The position numbers and the translations under genes are program-made. A stretch of 5,993 bases of DNA from Pseudomonadota bacterium (GTDB lineage Bacteria > Pseudomonadota > Alphaproteobacteria > Rhizobiales > Phreatobacteraceae), in the NCBI GenBank assembly GCA_023416965.1, contig JAEZGJ010000050.1:1-5993 (forward strand). The letters are read 5' to 3'. Positions within the stretch are counted from its first letter, which is position 1; each line of letters opens with the position of its first letter. Below the pieces are notes generated by a model that saw only the letters and a list, made by a program, of their open reading frames with translations, did no database searches and had not been told where the DNA came from. Positions 1-5,732 of the stretch are shown in pieces.

Positions 1-63
1 GGCCGCCGCTGCGGCCGGAACCAGGATCGAGAGGAGCGCCAGGGCCTGGACGAGCTTCGCCAT
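1..63 (-). CDS. Exported protein, N-terminal fragment (signal peptide only)
   Basis: Reading leftward from an ATG at 63-61, the frame stays open to the window edge. It gives 21 residues that begin MAKLVQALALLSILVPA and continue in alanines. This is a typical Sec signal peptide: one lysine near the start, then a leucine-rich core, then an Ala-rich stretch fit for signal peptidase. The product is therefore probably exported to the periplasm. The start lies 62 bases beyond the stop of the Nudix gene on the same strand, so it is probably the third gene of that operon. I see no good Shine-Dalgarno sequence. In Rhizobiales a small exported protein of family TIGR02301 often lies next to a Nudix gene. 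That is a guess from context only, since the mature part lies outside the window. Confidence 0.6.
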   Translation of the reverse strand, partial: MAKLVQALALLSILVPAAAAA

Positions 64-125
64 GCCCGAGATATGAGCGAGGCGACCGGTCGCCGCAACG
101 GAAAGCTGCGCGGGTGGTTGACGCC

Positions 126-560
126 TCAGGGCCCGACGAGCGCCACTGCGGCCGCGAGAACGCCGGCGAGCCCCTCGGTCGTCGGTAGGCTCGTGACCTC
201 CGCCGGCCGGATCCAGCGGATCGCCGAGGCTTCCGGCGAGAGGGTCCCCTCGCCGGCGGTCCAGCGGGCGGCGAAGGAGACCACGACGAAATGGCGCTCC
301 ACCCGCCCTCCGGCATCGCGCACGATGATGTCGCGTGCCCCGCAAAGGCCGACGGGCTCGGCGCTGACGCCGACCTCCTCCATCAGTTCGCGGGCCGCCG
401 CCTCGGCCAGGGTCTCGCCCACCTCGACGAGGCCGCCAGGCAGGCTGAACAGGCCGGCGCCGGGGGCATTGGCGCGCTGGGCGACCAGCACCCGGCCGTC
501 GCGGATCACCGCCGTCGAGACGGCGAGGATTGGCCTTGCGGGATAGGAGCGGTCGCTCAC
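126..560 (-). CDS. Nudix hydrolase (MutT/ADP-ribose pyrophosphatase-like)
   Basis: This 144-residue protein is a single Nudix domain. Residues 43-65 match the Nudix box GX5EX7REUXEEXGU at every fixed position (G43, E49, R57, E58, E61, E62, G64). These residues bind the Mg2+ used to hydrolyse a nucleoside diphosphate linked to another group. The preceding SLPGG (39-43) and the strand ILAVSTAVIRDGRVLV (11-26) are the usual fold elements. The size is normal for the family. I chose the GTG start at 560-558 because it overlaps the TGA of the upstream gene (GTGA), a sign of translational coupling. The frame stays open much further upstream, but that stretch is only an antisense-like shadow of the neighbour. 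The exact substrate (ADP-ribose, a dinucleotide or a damaged nucleotide) cannot be told from sequence. The cellular location is the cytoplasm. Confidence 0.93.
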   Translation of the reverse strand: MSDRSYPARPILAVSTAVIRDGRVLVAQRANAPGAGLFSLPGGLVEVGETLAEAAARELMEEVGVSAEPVGLCGARDIIVRDAGGRVERHFVVVSFAARWTAGEGTLSPEASAIRWIRPAEVTSLPTTEGLAGVLAAAVALVGP

Positions 561-1066
561 CGCGTCATCAGCGCGTCGATGGCGTCCTGCGCCGAGGCGC
601 CTTCGCCCTCGTCGTCGTCGTGGATGACGGCGTTCATGATGCCGGAGGTGCGGGCGGCGAGATGCTTCAGCCGGTCCGAGGCTTCCTCGGCGATGTAGCC
701 GGCCATCGGCGTGCCGGCATGGGCCTTGAGCTGGGCGATGGTCTCCAGCATCACGGAATCCATCTCCTCCACCAGGGCGAGGAAGCGGCGACGCGACCCG
801 ACGGGCGCCTCGGCGAAGGCTTCCAGCACCAGGTCCTTGTCGCGATAGTGCGAGCGGATGAAATGCTCCTCGTAGGAGGCGGGCTGCCAGGCGAGCACGT
901 CGTCGATGCAGTCGGGCATGGACGGAACCAGCTCGAGGAGCATGATGACTTCGTTGAAATGGTTGAGGTAGTCCGTCGCCAGCCGCGTTTCCGGATGAAT
1001 ATTGGCGGCGCGCAGGCGCTCCGGCGTCAGCTCTATTCTGGAATCCTGACGAACGGCGTCGAGCAT
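557..1066 (-). CDS. Conserved alphaproteobacterial protein of unknown function
   Basis: The protein has 169 residues, no signal peptide and no membrane segment, so it is probably cytoplasmic. It looks largely alpha-helical. The best-marked stretch is ATDYLNHFNEVIMLLELV (30-47), followed by a Pro-rich turn, WQPASYEEHF (60-69), and a charged helix from about 92 to 130. The C-terminal part carries an acidic patch, HDDDEGEG, before the end at MTR. Histidines and acidic residues recur (H36, E39, H68, H73, D76), but I recognise no catalytic motif. I recall similar proteins annotated as hypothetical in Rhizobiales, and I assign no function. The ATG at 1066-1064 is the only start: an in-frame TAA lies shortly upstream with no other start codon between. 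A GGGGA lies about 12 bases upstream, a weak and distant ribosome site. The stop overlaps the GTG of the Nudix gene, so the two should be co-translated. Confidence 0.85.
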   Translation of the reverse strand: MLDAVRQDSRIELTPERLRAANIHPETRLATDYLNHFNEVIMLLELVPSMPDCIDDVLAWQPASYEEHFIRSHYRDKDLVLEAFAEAPVGSRRRFLALVEEMDSVMLETIAQLKAHAGTPMAGYIAEEASDRLKHLAARTSGIMNAVIHDDDEGEGASAQDAIDALMTR

Positions 1067-1176
1067 GGAATGTGGTCGTCCCCAACTTTACATGACAGGT
1101 AGCCACGTCCGCGGTGAAAGAAGGCTTAAATCGATAAGAGCCGGTTTCCGGGACGCAAGGGCAGGCGAGGTTCGAA
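1067..1176. promoter_or_regulatory. Divergent intergenic region with two promoters expected
   Basis: These 110 bases separate the leftward operon from the rightward SRAP gene, so both promoters must lie here. It is the most AT-rich part of the neighbourhood. Candidate -10 elements are TTAAAT (1126-1131) rightward and TGTAAA (within 1086-1094) leftward. Neither has a convincing -35 at 16-18 bases. The ribosome site for SRAP is GGCGAGG (1164-1170), six bases before its ATG. I looked for the alphaproteobacterial LexA box (GTTC-N7-GTTC) and found none, so damage-induced control is not supported. Confidence 0.4.
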
Positions 1177-1917
1177 ATGTGCGGCCGTTATGCCATCAAG
1201 ACCATTCCCGAGGTGATGCAGGCGGCCTTCGGCTATGAGGACAGGCCGAATTTTCCGCCGCGCTACAACATCGCGCCCACCCAGCCGGTGCCCGTCGTCA
1301 CGCTGGATCATGGCAAGAGGCGATTCGTGCTCATGCGCTGGGGCTTCATTCCCGGCTGGGTGAAGGACCCGAAGGATTTTCCGCTGGTCATCAACGTGCG
1401 CAGCGAGACCGCGCGCGAGAAGCCCTCGTTCCGCGCCGCCTTCACCCGCCGCCGCGCCCTGATGCCCGCCGATGCCTTCTACGAGTGGCACCGGGAGGGC
1501 AAGGTGAAGACGCCCTACCTGATCCGCAGACCCGACGGCGGCCTCTTCGCCTTCCCCGCACTGTGGGAGACCTGGACCTCGCCCGACGGCTCGGAGGTCG
1601 ACACGGTGGCGATGCTGACGGCGGAGGCGCCCCCGCCGGTCGCCGCCATCCACCACCGCACGCCGGTGATTCTCGACCCCGCCAACTGGAACGAGTGGCT
1701 GGCGCCGGAGACGACGCCCGACCGGGCAGCCGCCCTGCTGGAGCCGCCGGTGCAGGCCGAACTGGAACTCGTTCCGATCTCCAGCGCGGTCAATCGCGTC
1801 GCCAATGACGGCCCGGAACTGCAGGAGCCCGCAGGGCCGGCGGTGGCGGCCCCGAAGGCGGCGCCACGCCGCCGGGAACCGGGCACGGCAGGCGGGCAGG
1901 GGAGCCTGTTCGACTGA
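1177..1917 (+). CDS. SRAP-family protein (YedK/HMCES-like), abasic-site DNA-protein crosslinker
   Basis: The protein has 246 residues. SRAP proteins bind abasic sites in single-stranded DNA and crosslink to them through the amino-terminal cysteine exposed after Met removal, shielding the lesion at replication forks. It begins MCGRYA, so Cys2 is in place, and this fixes the start. The other active-site residues, by comparison with E. coli YedK, are N73 in VINVRSETA, E103 in FYEW and H159 in IHHRTPVIL. RYNIAPTQ (29-36) and MRWGFIPGW (53-61) are further family blocks. The usual HxRMP motif reads HHRTP here, a Met to Thr change. The core ends near residue 218. After it comes a Pro/Ala/Arg-rich, probably disordered tail ending QGSLFD, which resembles a DnaN clamp-binding motif. 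The tail accounts for the length over E. coli YedK (about 222 residues). The gene appears monocistronic. Confidence 0.96.
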   Translation: MCGRYAIKTIPEVMQAAFGYEDRPNFPPRYNIAPTQPVPVVTLDHGKRRFVLMRWGFIPGWVKDPKDFPLVINVRSETAREKPSFRAAFTRRRALMPADAFYEWHREGKVKTPYLIRRPDGGLFAFPALWETWTSPDGSEVDTVAMLTAEAPPPVAAIHHRTPVILDPANWNEWLAPETTPDRAAALLEPPVQAELELVPISSAVNRVANDGPELQEPAGPAVAAPKAAPRRREPGTAGGQGSLFD

Positions 1918-1967
1918 CGGTGGTCGCGGAGCGAGAGGGCGGCAGCCATGCCGTTAGCCTTAAGAGA

Positions 1968-1988
1968 TTGACAACAAATCCCCGTCAA
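1968..1988. promoter_or_regulatory. TTGAC-N11-GTCAA dyad, possible promoter or operator of the plus-strand pair
   Basis: TTGAC (1968-1972) and its reverse complement GTCAA (1984-1988) are separated by 11 bases, in an AT-richer patch upstream of the small exported gene. The left arm extends to TTGACA (1968-1973), a perfect -35 consensus, but no good -10 lies 16-18 bases further on. The dyad could be a regulator site instead. The arms are only five bases long, so chance is possible. This is the most likely place for the promoter of the genes at 2048-3860. Confidence 0.3.
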
Positions 1989-2005
1989 ATTGGGAGAGCT
2001 GCTTT

Positions 2006-2027
2006 CCGGGCTATCCCGCCCGGGCGG
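2006..2027 (+). other. Leader segment with two mutually exclusive hairpins
   Basis: CCGGGC (2006-2011) can pair with GCCCGG (2018-2023) across a six-base loop. CCGCCCGGGCGG (2016-2027) is itself a perfect 12-base palindrome. The two structures share 2016-2023, so only one can form at a time. They lie about 20 bases before the ATG at 2048, where no clear Shine-Dalgarno sequence is seen. A role in translation control is an inference. In GC-rich DNA such pairings also arise by chance. I recognise no known riboswitch here. Confidence 0.3.
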
Positions 2028-2047
2028 TCGGCACCACGGATTTTCCC

Positions 2048-2371
2048 ATGCCTCCGCGTCCGGTCCTGCGCACGCGCCTCATGCTTCCCCTCATCGTGAT
2101 GACGTGCATCGCGCTGCCGGTCGTGGCGGCCTCGGCTCCACGTCCGGGCCGTCCCGTCGCGGTCCTCAGCTGGTCGGCCGATGCCGGCGGAGCCGCGGCG
2201 GTCGCCGCCCGCGCGGAGGGACAACTGCGTTCGGCCGCCCACAACAACCGCATCGTCATCGCCTCATCGACGGCCCCCGACTTCGTGGCGAGGCTCTACG
2301 GCGCCGGCGCCCTTCTGGTGGTGGACGCAACGATGGCCGCCGCCTGCCTCTCGCCCTTCATTTCGCTTTGA
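2048..2371 (+). CDS. Small exported or membrane-anchored protein of unknown function
   Basis: The protein has 107 residues. The N-terminus has four arginine/basic positions (MPPRPVLRTR), then a hydrophobic core LMLPLIVMTCIALPVV (11-26), then an ASA (28-30) that fits signal peptidase cleavage. It is therefore probably periplasmic, or anchored if uncleaved. The mature part is about 77 residues, with HNNRIVIAS (65-73) and a hydrophobic, glycine-containing DFVARLYGAGALLVVDAT (78-95). I recall similar short alphaproteobacterial proteins with an ARLYGAGA-like segment, annotated only as hypothetical. The gene ends 16 bases before the chemoreceptor start on the same strand, so co-transcription is likely. 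The ATG at 2048 gives the complete basic n-region. An ATG at 2081 (M12) would leave a bare hydrophobic start and is less likely. The ribosome site is weak. The intact signal peptide and spacing argue for a real gene. Confidence 0.68.
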   Translation: MPPRPVLRTRLMLPLIVMTCIALPVVAASAPRPGRPVAVLSWSADAGGAAAVAARAEGQLRSAAHNNRIVIASSTAPDFVARLYGAGALLVVDATMAAACLSPFISL

Positions 2372-2387
2372 ACAGGGAGCTCCCGTC

Positions 2388-3860
2388 ATGAGCCTCGCCG
2401 CCCCGTCCTCGACCCTCGACCGCCTGCGGTCTTCCGTCGCCCCGCTCATGCAGGGCGCCATCGCCGCCGTCGCCGTCCTGGTGATGGGCATTGCGCTGAT
2501 GCGCGGCGCCGGCGGCATGGCGATCACACTCGCCGGCACGGCGCTGGTGGCCGCTCTCGGCCTGCTCGCCATCGGCAGGGGCGGCAACGACCTCACCGCC
2601 CGCGTCGGCTCGTCGGTCGCCGCTGCGGCACTGGTGGCCTTCCTCACCTTTGCCCTCGAGCGGTCGGTCTACCAGATCGACATGCACATGGCCTTCTTCG
2701 CCGGCCTCGCCGTCGTCGCCCTCTGGTGCTGCTGGCGGTCGGTCGCAGCCTATACGGCCGTGGTTGCGGTCCACCATCTCGGCCTCAACATGCTCTATCC
2801 CCTGGCGGTCTTCCCCGAAGGCGGCGATCTCGGCCGGGTCGTCATCCACGCGGTCATCCTCGTGGCCCAGGCCGCGGCCCTCGCCTGGCTCTGCAACCGT
2901 CTGGCGGCGGCCTTCGCCGTGTCGGATGCGGCCGTCGCCGAGGCCAATCGCGCCACCGAGCGGATGGAGGCGGCCGCCGCCAGCGAGCGGTCGCTGACCG
3001 CCGCCCAGACCGAGCGTCAGTCCCGGCTCGAGGCAGCCATCGCCGAGTTCAAACGCCACATTGCCGGCGTTCTCGACGCTGTGCGCAGCGGCATGGCGGC
3101 ACTGGGCGACGCTACGTCGACAGTGCGCGACGCGGCGCACGGAACGGTGCAGATGACCGAGCGCGCGGCCCAGTCCTCCCAGGCGGCGGTTTCCAATATC
3201 GGCGCCGTCGCCACGGCCACCGACCATCTCAGCGCCTCGGTCGGCGAACTCGCCCGCAAGGTCGGCGAGACCGCGACGGTCGTGCGCGAACTCGCGGGCG
3301 AGGCCACGCAGGCCAATGACAGCATTTCCGAGCTTTCCGGCGCGGCGGAGAAGATCGGCACCGTCGTGGCGCTGATCCAGTCCATCGCCGAGCAGACCAA
3401 CCTCCTCGCCCTCAATGCGACGATCGAGGCGGCCCGCGCCGGCGACGCCGGCAAGGGCTTCGCGGTGGTGGCTTCCGAGGTGAAGTCTCTCGCCGTCCAG
3501 ACTTCGAAGGCGACCGAGGAGATCGCCCAGCAGATCAATGCCGTCCAGCAGCTTACCAAGGGGGCGGTTGGCGCCATCGAGGGAATCTCCAACCGCATGG
3601 GGCAGATCGACCAGAACGCCTCGGCGCTCGCCGCCGGCATCGAGGAGCAGTCTGCCGCCGTTCAGGAGATCAACCGCAGCATCGGTGAGATGCGCGACCT
3701 CACCGCCAGGATCGAGAGCGCGGTGGGGGACATCGCCTCGCGCGCCGATGCCAGCGTCACCTCCTCCACGTCGATGGGCGCGACGACGACGAAGGTCGAG
3801 CAGTCCGCGACGAGCCTCGGCGCCGCCGTCGAGGACTTCCTCGGCAAGGTCGCCGCCTGA
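2388..3860 (+). CDS. Methyl-accepting chemotaxis protein, six membrane helices, no HAMP
   Basis: This 490-residue chemoreceptor should signal through CheW/CheA to the flagellar motor or another output. Six hydrophobic segments are seen at about 20-40, 43-63, 72-90, 99-117, 119-141 and 150-172. Basic residues at the inner loops put both ends in the cytoplasm. There is no periplasmic sensor domain and no HAMP. A coiled coil (about 173-240) leads into the signalling hairpin, whose tip IAEQTNLLALNATIEAARAG (333-352) and GKGFAVVASEVK (355-366) are diagnostic. AAGIEEQSAA (415-424) fits the methylation-site consensus, with E419 and E420 as acceptors. The end is FLGKVAA, with no CheR-tethering pentapeptide. 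The membrane part carries QIDMHMAFFA (96-105), HHLGLN (129-134), VFP (141-143), R150 and H154. I chose ATG 2388 because AGGGAG (2374-2379) sits eight bases upstream. The frame is open further left, but only as a shadow of the small gene. Confidence 0.95.
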   Translation: MSLAAPSSTLDRLRSSVAPLMQGAIAAVAVLVMGIALMRGAGGMAITLAGTALVAALGLLAIGRGGNDLTARVGSSVAAAALVAFLTFALERSVYQIDMHMAFFAGLAVVALWCCWRSVAAYTAVVAVHHLGLNMLYPLAVFPEGGDLGRVVIHAVILVAQAAALAWLCNRLAAAFAVSDAAVAEANRATERMEAAAASERSLTAAQTERQSRLEAAIAEFKRHIAGVLDAVRSGMAALGDATSTVRDAAHGTVQMTERAAQSSQAAVSNIGAVATATDHLSASVGELARKVGETATVVRELAGEATQANDSISELSGAAEKIGTVVALIQSIAEQTNLLALNATIEAARAGDAGKGFAVVASEVKSLAVQTSKATEEIAQQINAVQQLTKGAVGAIEGISNRMGQIDQNASALAAGIEEQSAAVQEINRSIGEMRDLTARIESAVGDIASRADASVTSSTSMGATTTKVEQSATSLGAAVEDFLGKVAA

Positions 3861-3903
3861 CCGGACTTCGCCCCGGCGGGGACTTCAGAGCACCTTGCCG
3901 GGG
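3839..3903. terminator. Candidate bidirectional stem between convergent genes
   Basis: CGGCAAGGT (3842-3850) and ACCTTGCCG (3892-3900) are perfect reverse complements 41 bases apart. In the rightward transcript the stem grows to 12 pairs (3839-3850 with 3892-3903), including one G-U. A small hairpin, CCCC-GGC-GGGG (3871-3881), sits inside. It spans both stop codons of the convergent genes. There is no T-run on either side, so a classic intrinsic terminator is not shown. The arms are coding sequence for the GKV that ends both proteins, so coincidence is a real alternative. Confidence 0.35.
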
Positions 3904-5330
3904 TTGAGGATGCCCTTCGGGTCGAGCACGGCCTTCACCTGCCGCATGATGTCCATGGCGACCGGGTCCTTCACCCCCGGCAGGAGGTCTCGCTTCATTC
4001 GGCCGATGCCGTGTTCGGCCGAGATCGAACCGCCGAACTCGCCGACGATGTCGTGGACAATGGTCTGGACCGCGTCCCAGTGGTCGAGGAAGGCGGCCTT
4101 GTCCATGCCGACGGGCTGGCTGACGTTGAAATGGATGTTGCCGTCGCCGAGATGGCCGAAGGGCACGGGGCGGCAGTCCGGCATGTAGGCGTAGCAGGCC
4201 GCCACTGCCCTGGCGATGAACGCGGGCACGGCGGCGACGGGCACCGAGACGTCGTGCTTGATGGAGCCGCCTTCGAGCTTCTGCACCTCGCTCATGCCCT
4301 CGCGCAGGCGCCAGAAGGCGTTGCGCTGGTCGATCGTGTCGGCGAGCGCCGCATCGCTGACGATCCCCTCCTCGAAGCCGGCGGCGAGGATTTCCTCCAG
4401 CGTCTCGCGCAGGCCGGCGGCCGAGGCGGTGGAGAGCTCCATTAGGCAGTACCAGGGCGAGGCTTCCGCCAGCGGATCGCGCGCGCCGGCGAGGTGCCGC
4501 AGCACGAACTCGAAGAGGTTGCGCGGCATCAGTTCGAACCCCGTGACGGAGGGCCCGGCGCGCTCCTGCGCGGCGTTGAGCAGGGCGAGCCCCGCCTCCG
4601 GCGATGGCACCGCCACCCAGGCCGCCTCGATGGAGCGCGGCGCCGGATAGAGCTTCAGCACAGCCGCCGTGATGATGCCGAGCGTGCCTTCGGCGCCCAT
4701 GAACAGGTGCTTCAGGTCGTAGCCCGTATTGTCCTTCTTCAGGGTCCGGAGGCCGTGCCAGATTCGGCCGTCGGCCAGCACCACCTCGAGGCCGAGCACG
4801 AGGTCGCGCGCCATGCCATAGGCCACAGCCTGGGTGCCGCCGGCATTGGTCGAGAGGTTGCCGCCGATGGTGCAGGAGCCCTTGGAGCCGATATTGAGCG
4901 GGAAGAGCCGGCCGGCGGCAGCCGCCGCGTCCTGCGCCTGCTGCAGCGTGACGCCGGCATCGACCGTCATGGTGTTGCCGGCGGGATCGACGGCGCGCAC
5001 CGCCGTCATGCGGTTCAGCGACAGGACGATCTCCGCGCCCGTCTCGTGCGGCACGTGGCCGCCGACGAGCCCCGTCGCGCCGCCCTGCGGCACCACCGGC
5101 GTCCCCGTCTCGTGGGCGAGCGCCATGACGGCCGCGACCTCCTCGGTGGAGCCCGGGCGGACCACCAGCGGGGTGCGGCCGTGATAGAGGCTGCGGTCGT
5201 CGCGCAGATAGGGCGCCTGGTCGTCGGGGTCGGTGATGGCGTAGCGCGCACCGACGATGGCCGCGAAACGGTCGATCAGCGTCGCCGGCAGGGGCGGGGC
5301 GAGGGCGGTGACGGGCTTCGGCAGCGGCAT
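3885..5330 (-). CDS. FAD-linked 2-hydroxyacid dehydrogenase (D-2-hydroxyglutarate / D-lactate dehydrogenase family)
   Basis: The protein has 481 residues, the usual family size. It should oxidise a D-2-hydroxyacid to the 2-oxoacid, passing electrons from FAD to an acceptor such as ETF or quinone. The N-terminal PCMH-type FAD domain shows VRPGSTEEV (57-65), PQGGATGLVGG (81-91), GSKGSCTIGGNLSTNAGG (148-165) and FMGAEGTLGIIT (210-221). The C-terminal oxidase domain has GHLGDGNIH (392-400) and SAEHGIGRMK (437-446). H393, H400 and E439 match the metal ligands of D-2-hydroxyglutarate dehydrogenase, and H440 its catalytic base. The sequence ends LNPGKVL. There is no signal peptide or iron-sulfur motif. 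I chose ATG 5330-5328 because the family domain starts soon after and GGAA lies eight bases upstream. The frame is open for 61 more codons, but those read as Arg/Pro-rich non-protein sequence. The exact substrate is undecided between D-2-hydroxyglutarate, D-lactate and glycolate-like acids. It stands alone and converges on the chemoreceptor. Confidence 0.93.
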   Translation of the reverse strand: MPLPKPVTALAPPLPATLIDRFAAIVGARYAITDPDDQAPYLRDDRSLYHGRTPLVVRPGSTEEVAAVMALAHETGTPVVPQGGATGLVGGHVPHETGAEIVLSLNRMTAVRAVDPAGNTMTVDAGVTLQQAQDAAAAAGRLFPLNIGSKGSCTIGGNLSTNAGGTQAVAYGMARDLVLGLEVVLADGRIWHGLRTLKKDNTGYDLKHLFMGAEGTLGIITAAVLKLYPAPRSIEAAWVAVPSPEAGLALLNAAQERAGPSVTGFELMPRNLFEFVLRHLAGARDPLAEASPWYCLMELSTASAAGLRETLEEILAAGFEEGIVSDAALADTIDQRNAFWRLREGMSEVQKLEGGSIKHDVSVPVAAVPAFIARAVAACYAYMPDCRPVPFGHLGDGNIHFNVSQPVGMDKAAFLDHWDAVQTIVHDIVGEFGGSISAEHGIGRMKRDLLPGVKDPVAMDIMRQVKAVLDPKGILNPGKVL

Positions 5331-5368
5331 GGCGGGCGTTCCGGCGGCACTGTTCGGGTCGGGGATGC

Positions 5369-5398
5369 CTATTGGGGCGCGCGGAGTGCGAGCGTCAA
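5369..5398 (-). promoter_or_regulatory. Possible promoter of the dehydrogenase gene
   Basis: Reading leftward, TTGACG (5398-5393) is a five-of-six match to the -35 consensus. CAATAG (5374-5369) follows after 18 bases as a poor -10. Transcription would begin around 5362, leaving a leader of about 30 bases before the ATG at 5330. The -35 is good and the position is sensible, but the -10 is weak. Confidence 0.3.
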
Positions 5399-5584
5399 CG
5401 GGTCCGAGCGGATGGCGGCGGTGAATTCGCCGCGAGCCTGTCCGAGGGTCTTCCGCCGGACGGCGTTCCGCCCTATCTGTGTTGACGGAGCTGCGACGTT
5501 CGTCAGGACACATTTCCCCGGGGCCTTATCGATCTCATGGGAGCTGTCCCTGTCCTCGACCCTGGTCTTGGGCACACGGCGCCC

Positions 5585-5600
5585 ACCTACTTAGGTAGGT
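5585..5600. promoter_or_regulatory. Operator-like dyad ACCTAC-N4-GTAGGT
   Basis: ACCTAC (5585-5590) and GTAGGT (5595-5600) form a perfect six-base inverted repeat across TTAG. A second, overlapping dyad, ACCTA-CT-TAGGT, occupies 5585-5596. Its size and form fit a site for a dimeric regulator such as a LuxR/FixJ-type protein, but no regulator gene lies in the window. It sits about 255 bases upstream of the dehydrogenase ATG and stands out as a TA-containing block in GC-rich sequence. Which gene it serves is unknown. The gene beyond the right edge is another candidate. Confidence 0.4.
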
Positions 5601-5732
5601 TCCCGGGATCGCCGTCCAACGGCAGAGTGGCTCCACTGATTTCTCGGCGCGGCTATGGCGACAAAGCAGCAGGCTGCCGCGCGGTTTGCGGCGAGATGGC
5701 CATGTCTCCCGTTCCGGGCTCCCGAACCTCCA

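Noticed and set aside
561..1106. Longer start of the Nudix frame across the upstream gene
   Set aside because: This part is Arg/His-rich out-of-frame sequence over a well-formed gene, and the overlapping GTGA start at 560 explains the Nudix domain fully.
1067..1176. LexA/SOS box upstream of SRAP
   Set aside because: No GTTC-N7-GTTC or close variant is present in the intergenic region, despite the family's historical SOS name.
2181..2387. Longer start for the chemoreceptor inside the small exported gene
   Set aside because: The added residues are Arg/Pro/Ser-rich frame-shadow sequence, while the ATG at 2388 has a strong AGGGAG site at good spacing.
3017..3640. A 207-codon minus-strand frame opposite the chemoreceptor
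   Set aside because: It is a shadow of the Ala/Ser-rich coiled coil, with no ribosome site and no recognisable domain.
5331..5513. N-terminal extension of the dehydrogenase by 61 codons
   Set aside because: The added residues are Arg/Pro-rich without family similarity, and the domain begins normally after the ATG at 5330.
5369..5575. A 68-codon minus-strand frame with a GTG start upstream of the dehydrogenase
   Set aside because: It has mixed composition with no domain, no good ribosome site, and it overlaps the candidate promoter. I see no reason to prefer it over plain upstream sequence.
4494..5594. A 366-codon plus-strand frame opposite the dehydrogenase
   Set aside because: Its composition (Arg, His, Gly, Ala) is typical of the antisense frame of GC-rich DNA, and the opposite strand encodes a clear enzyme.
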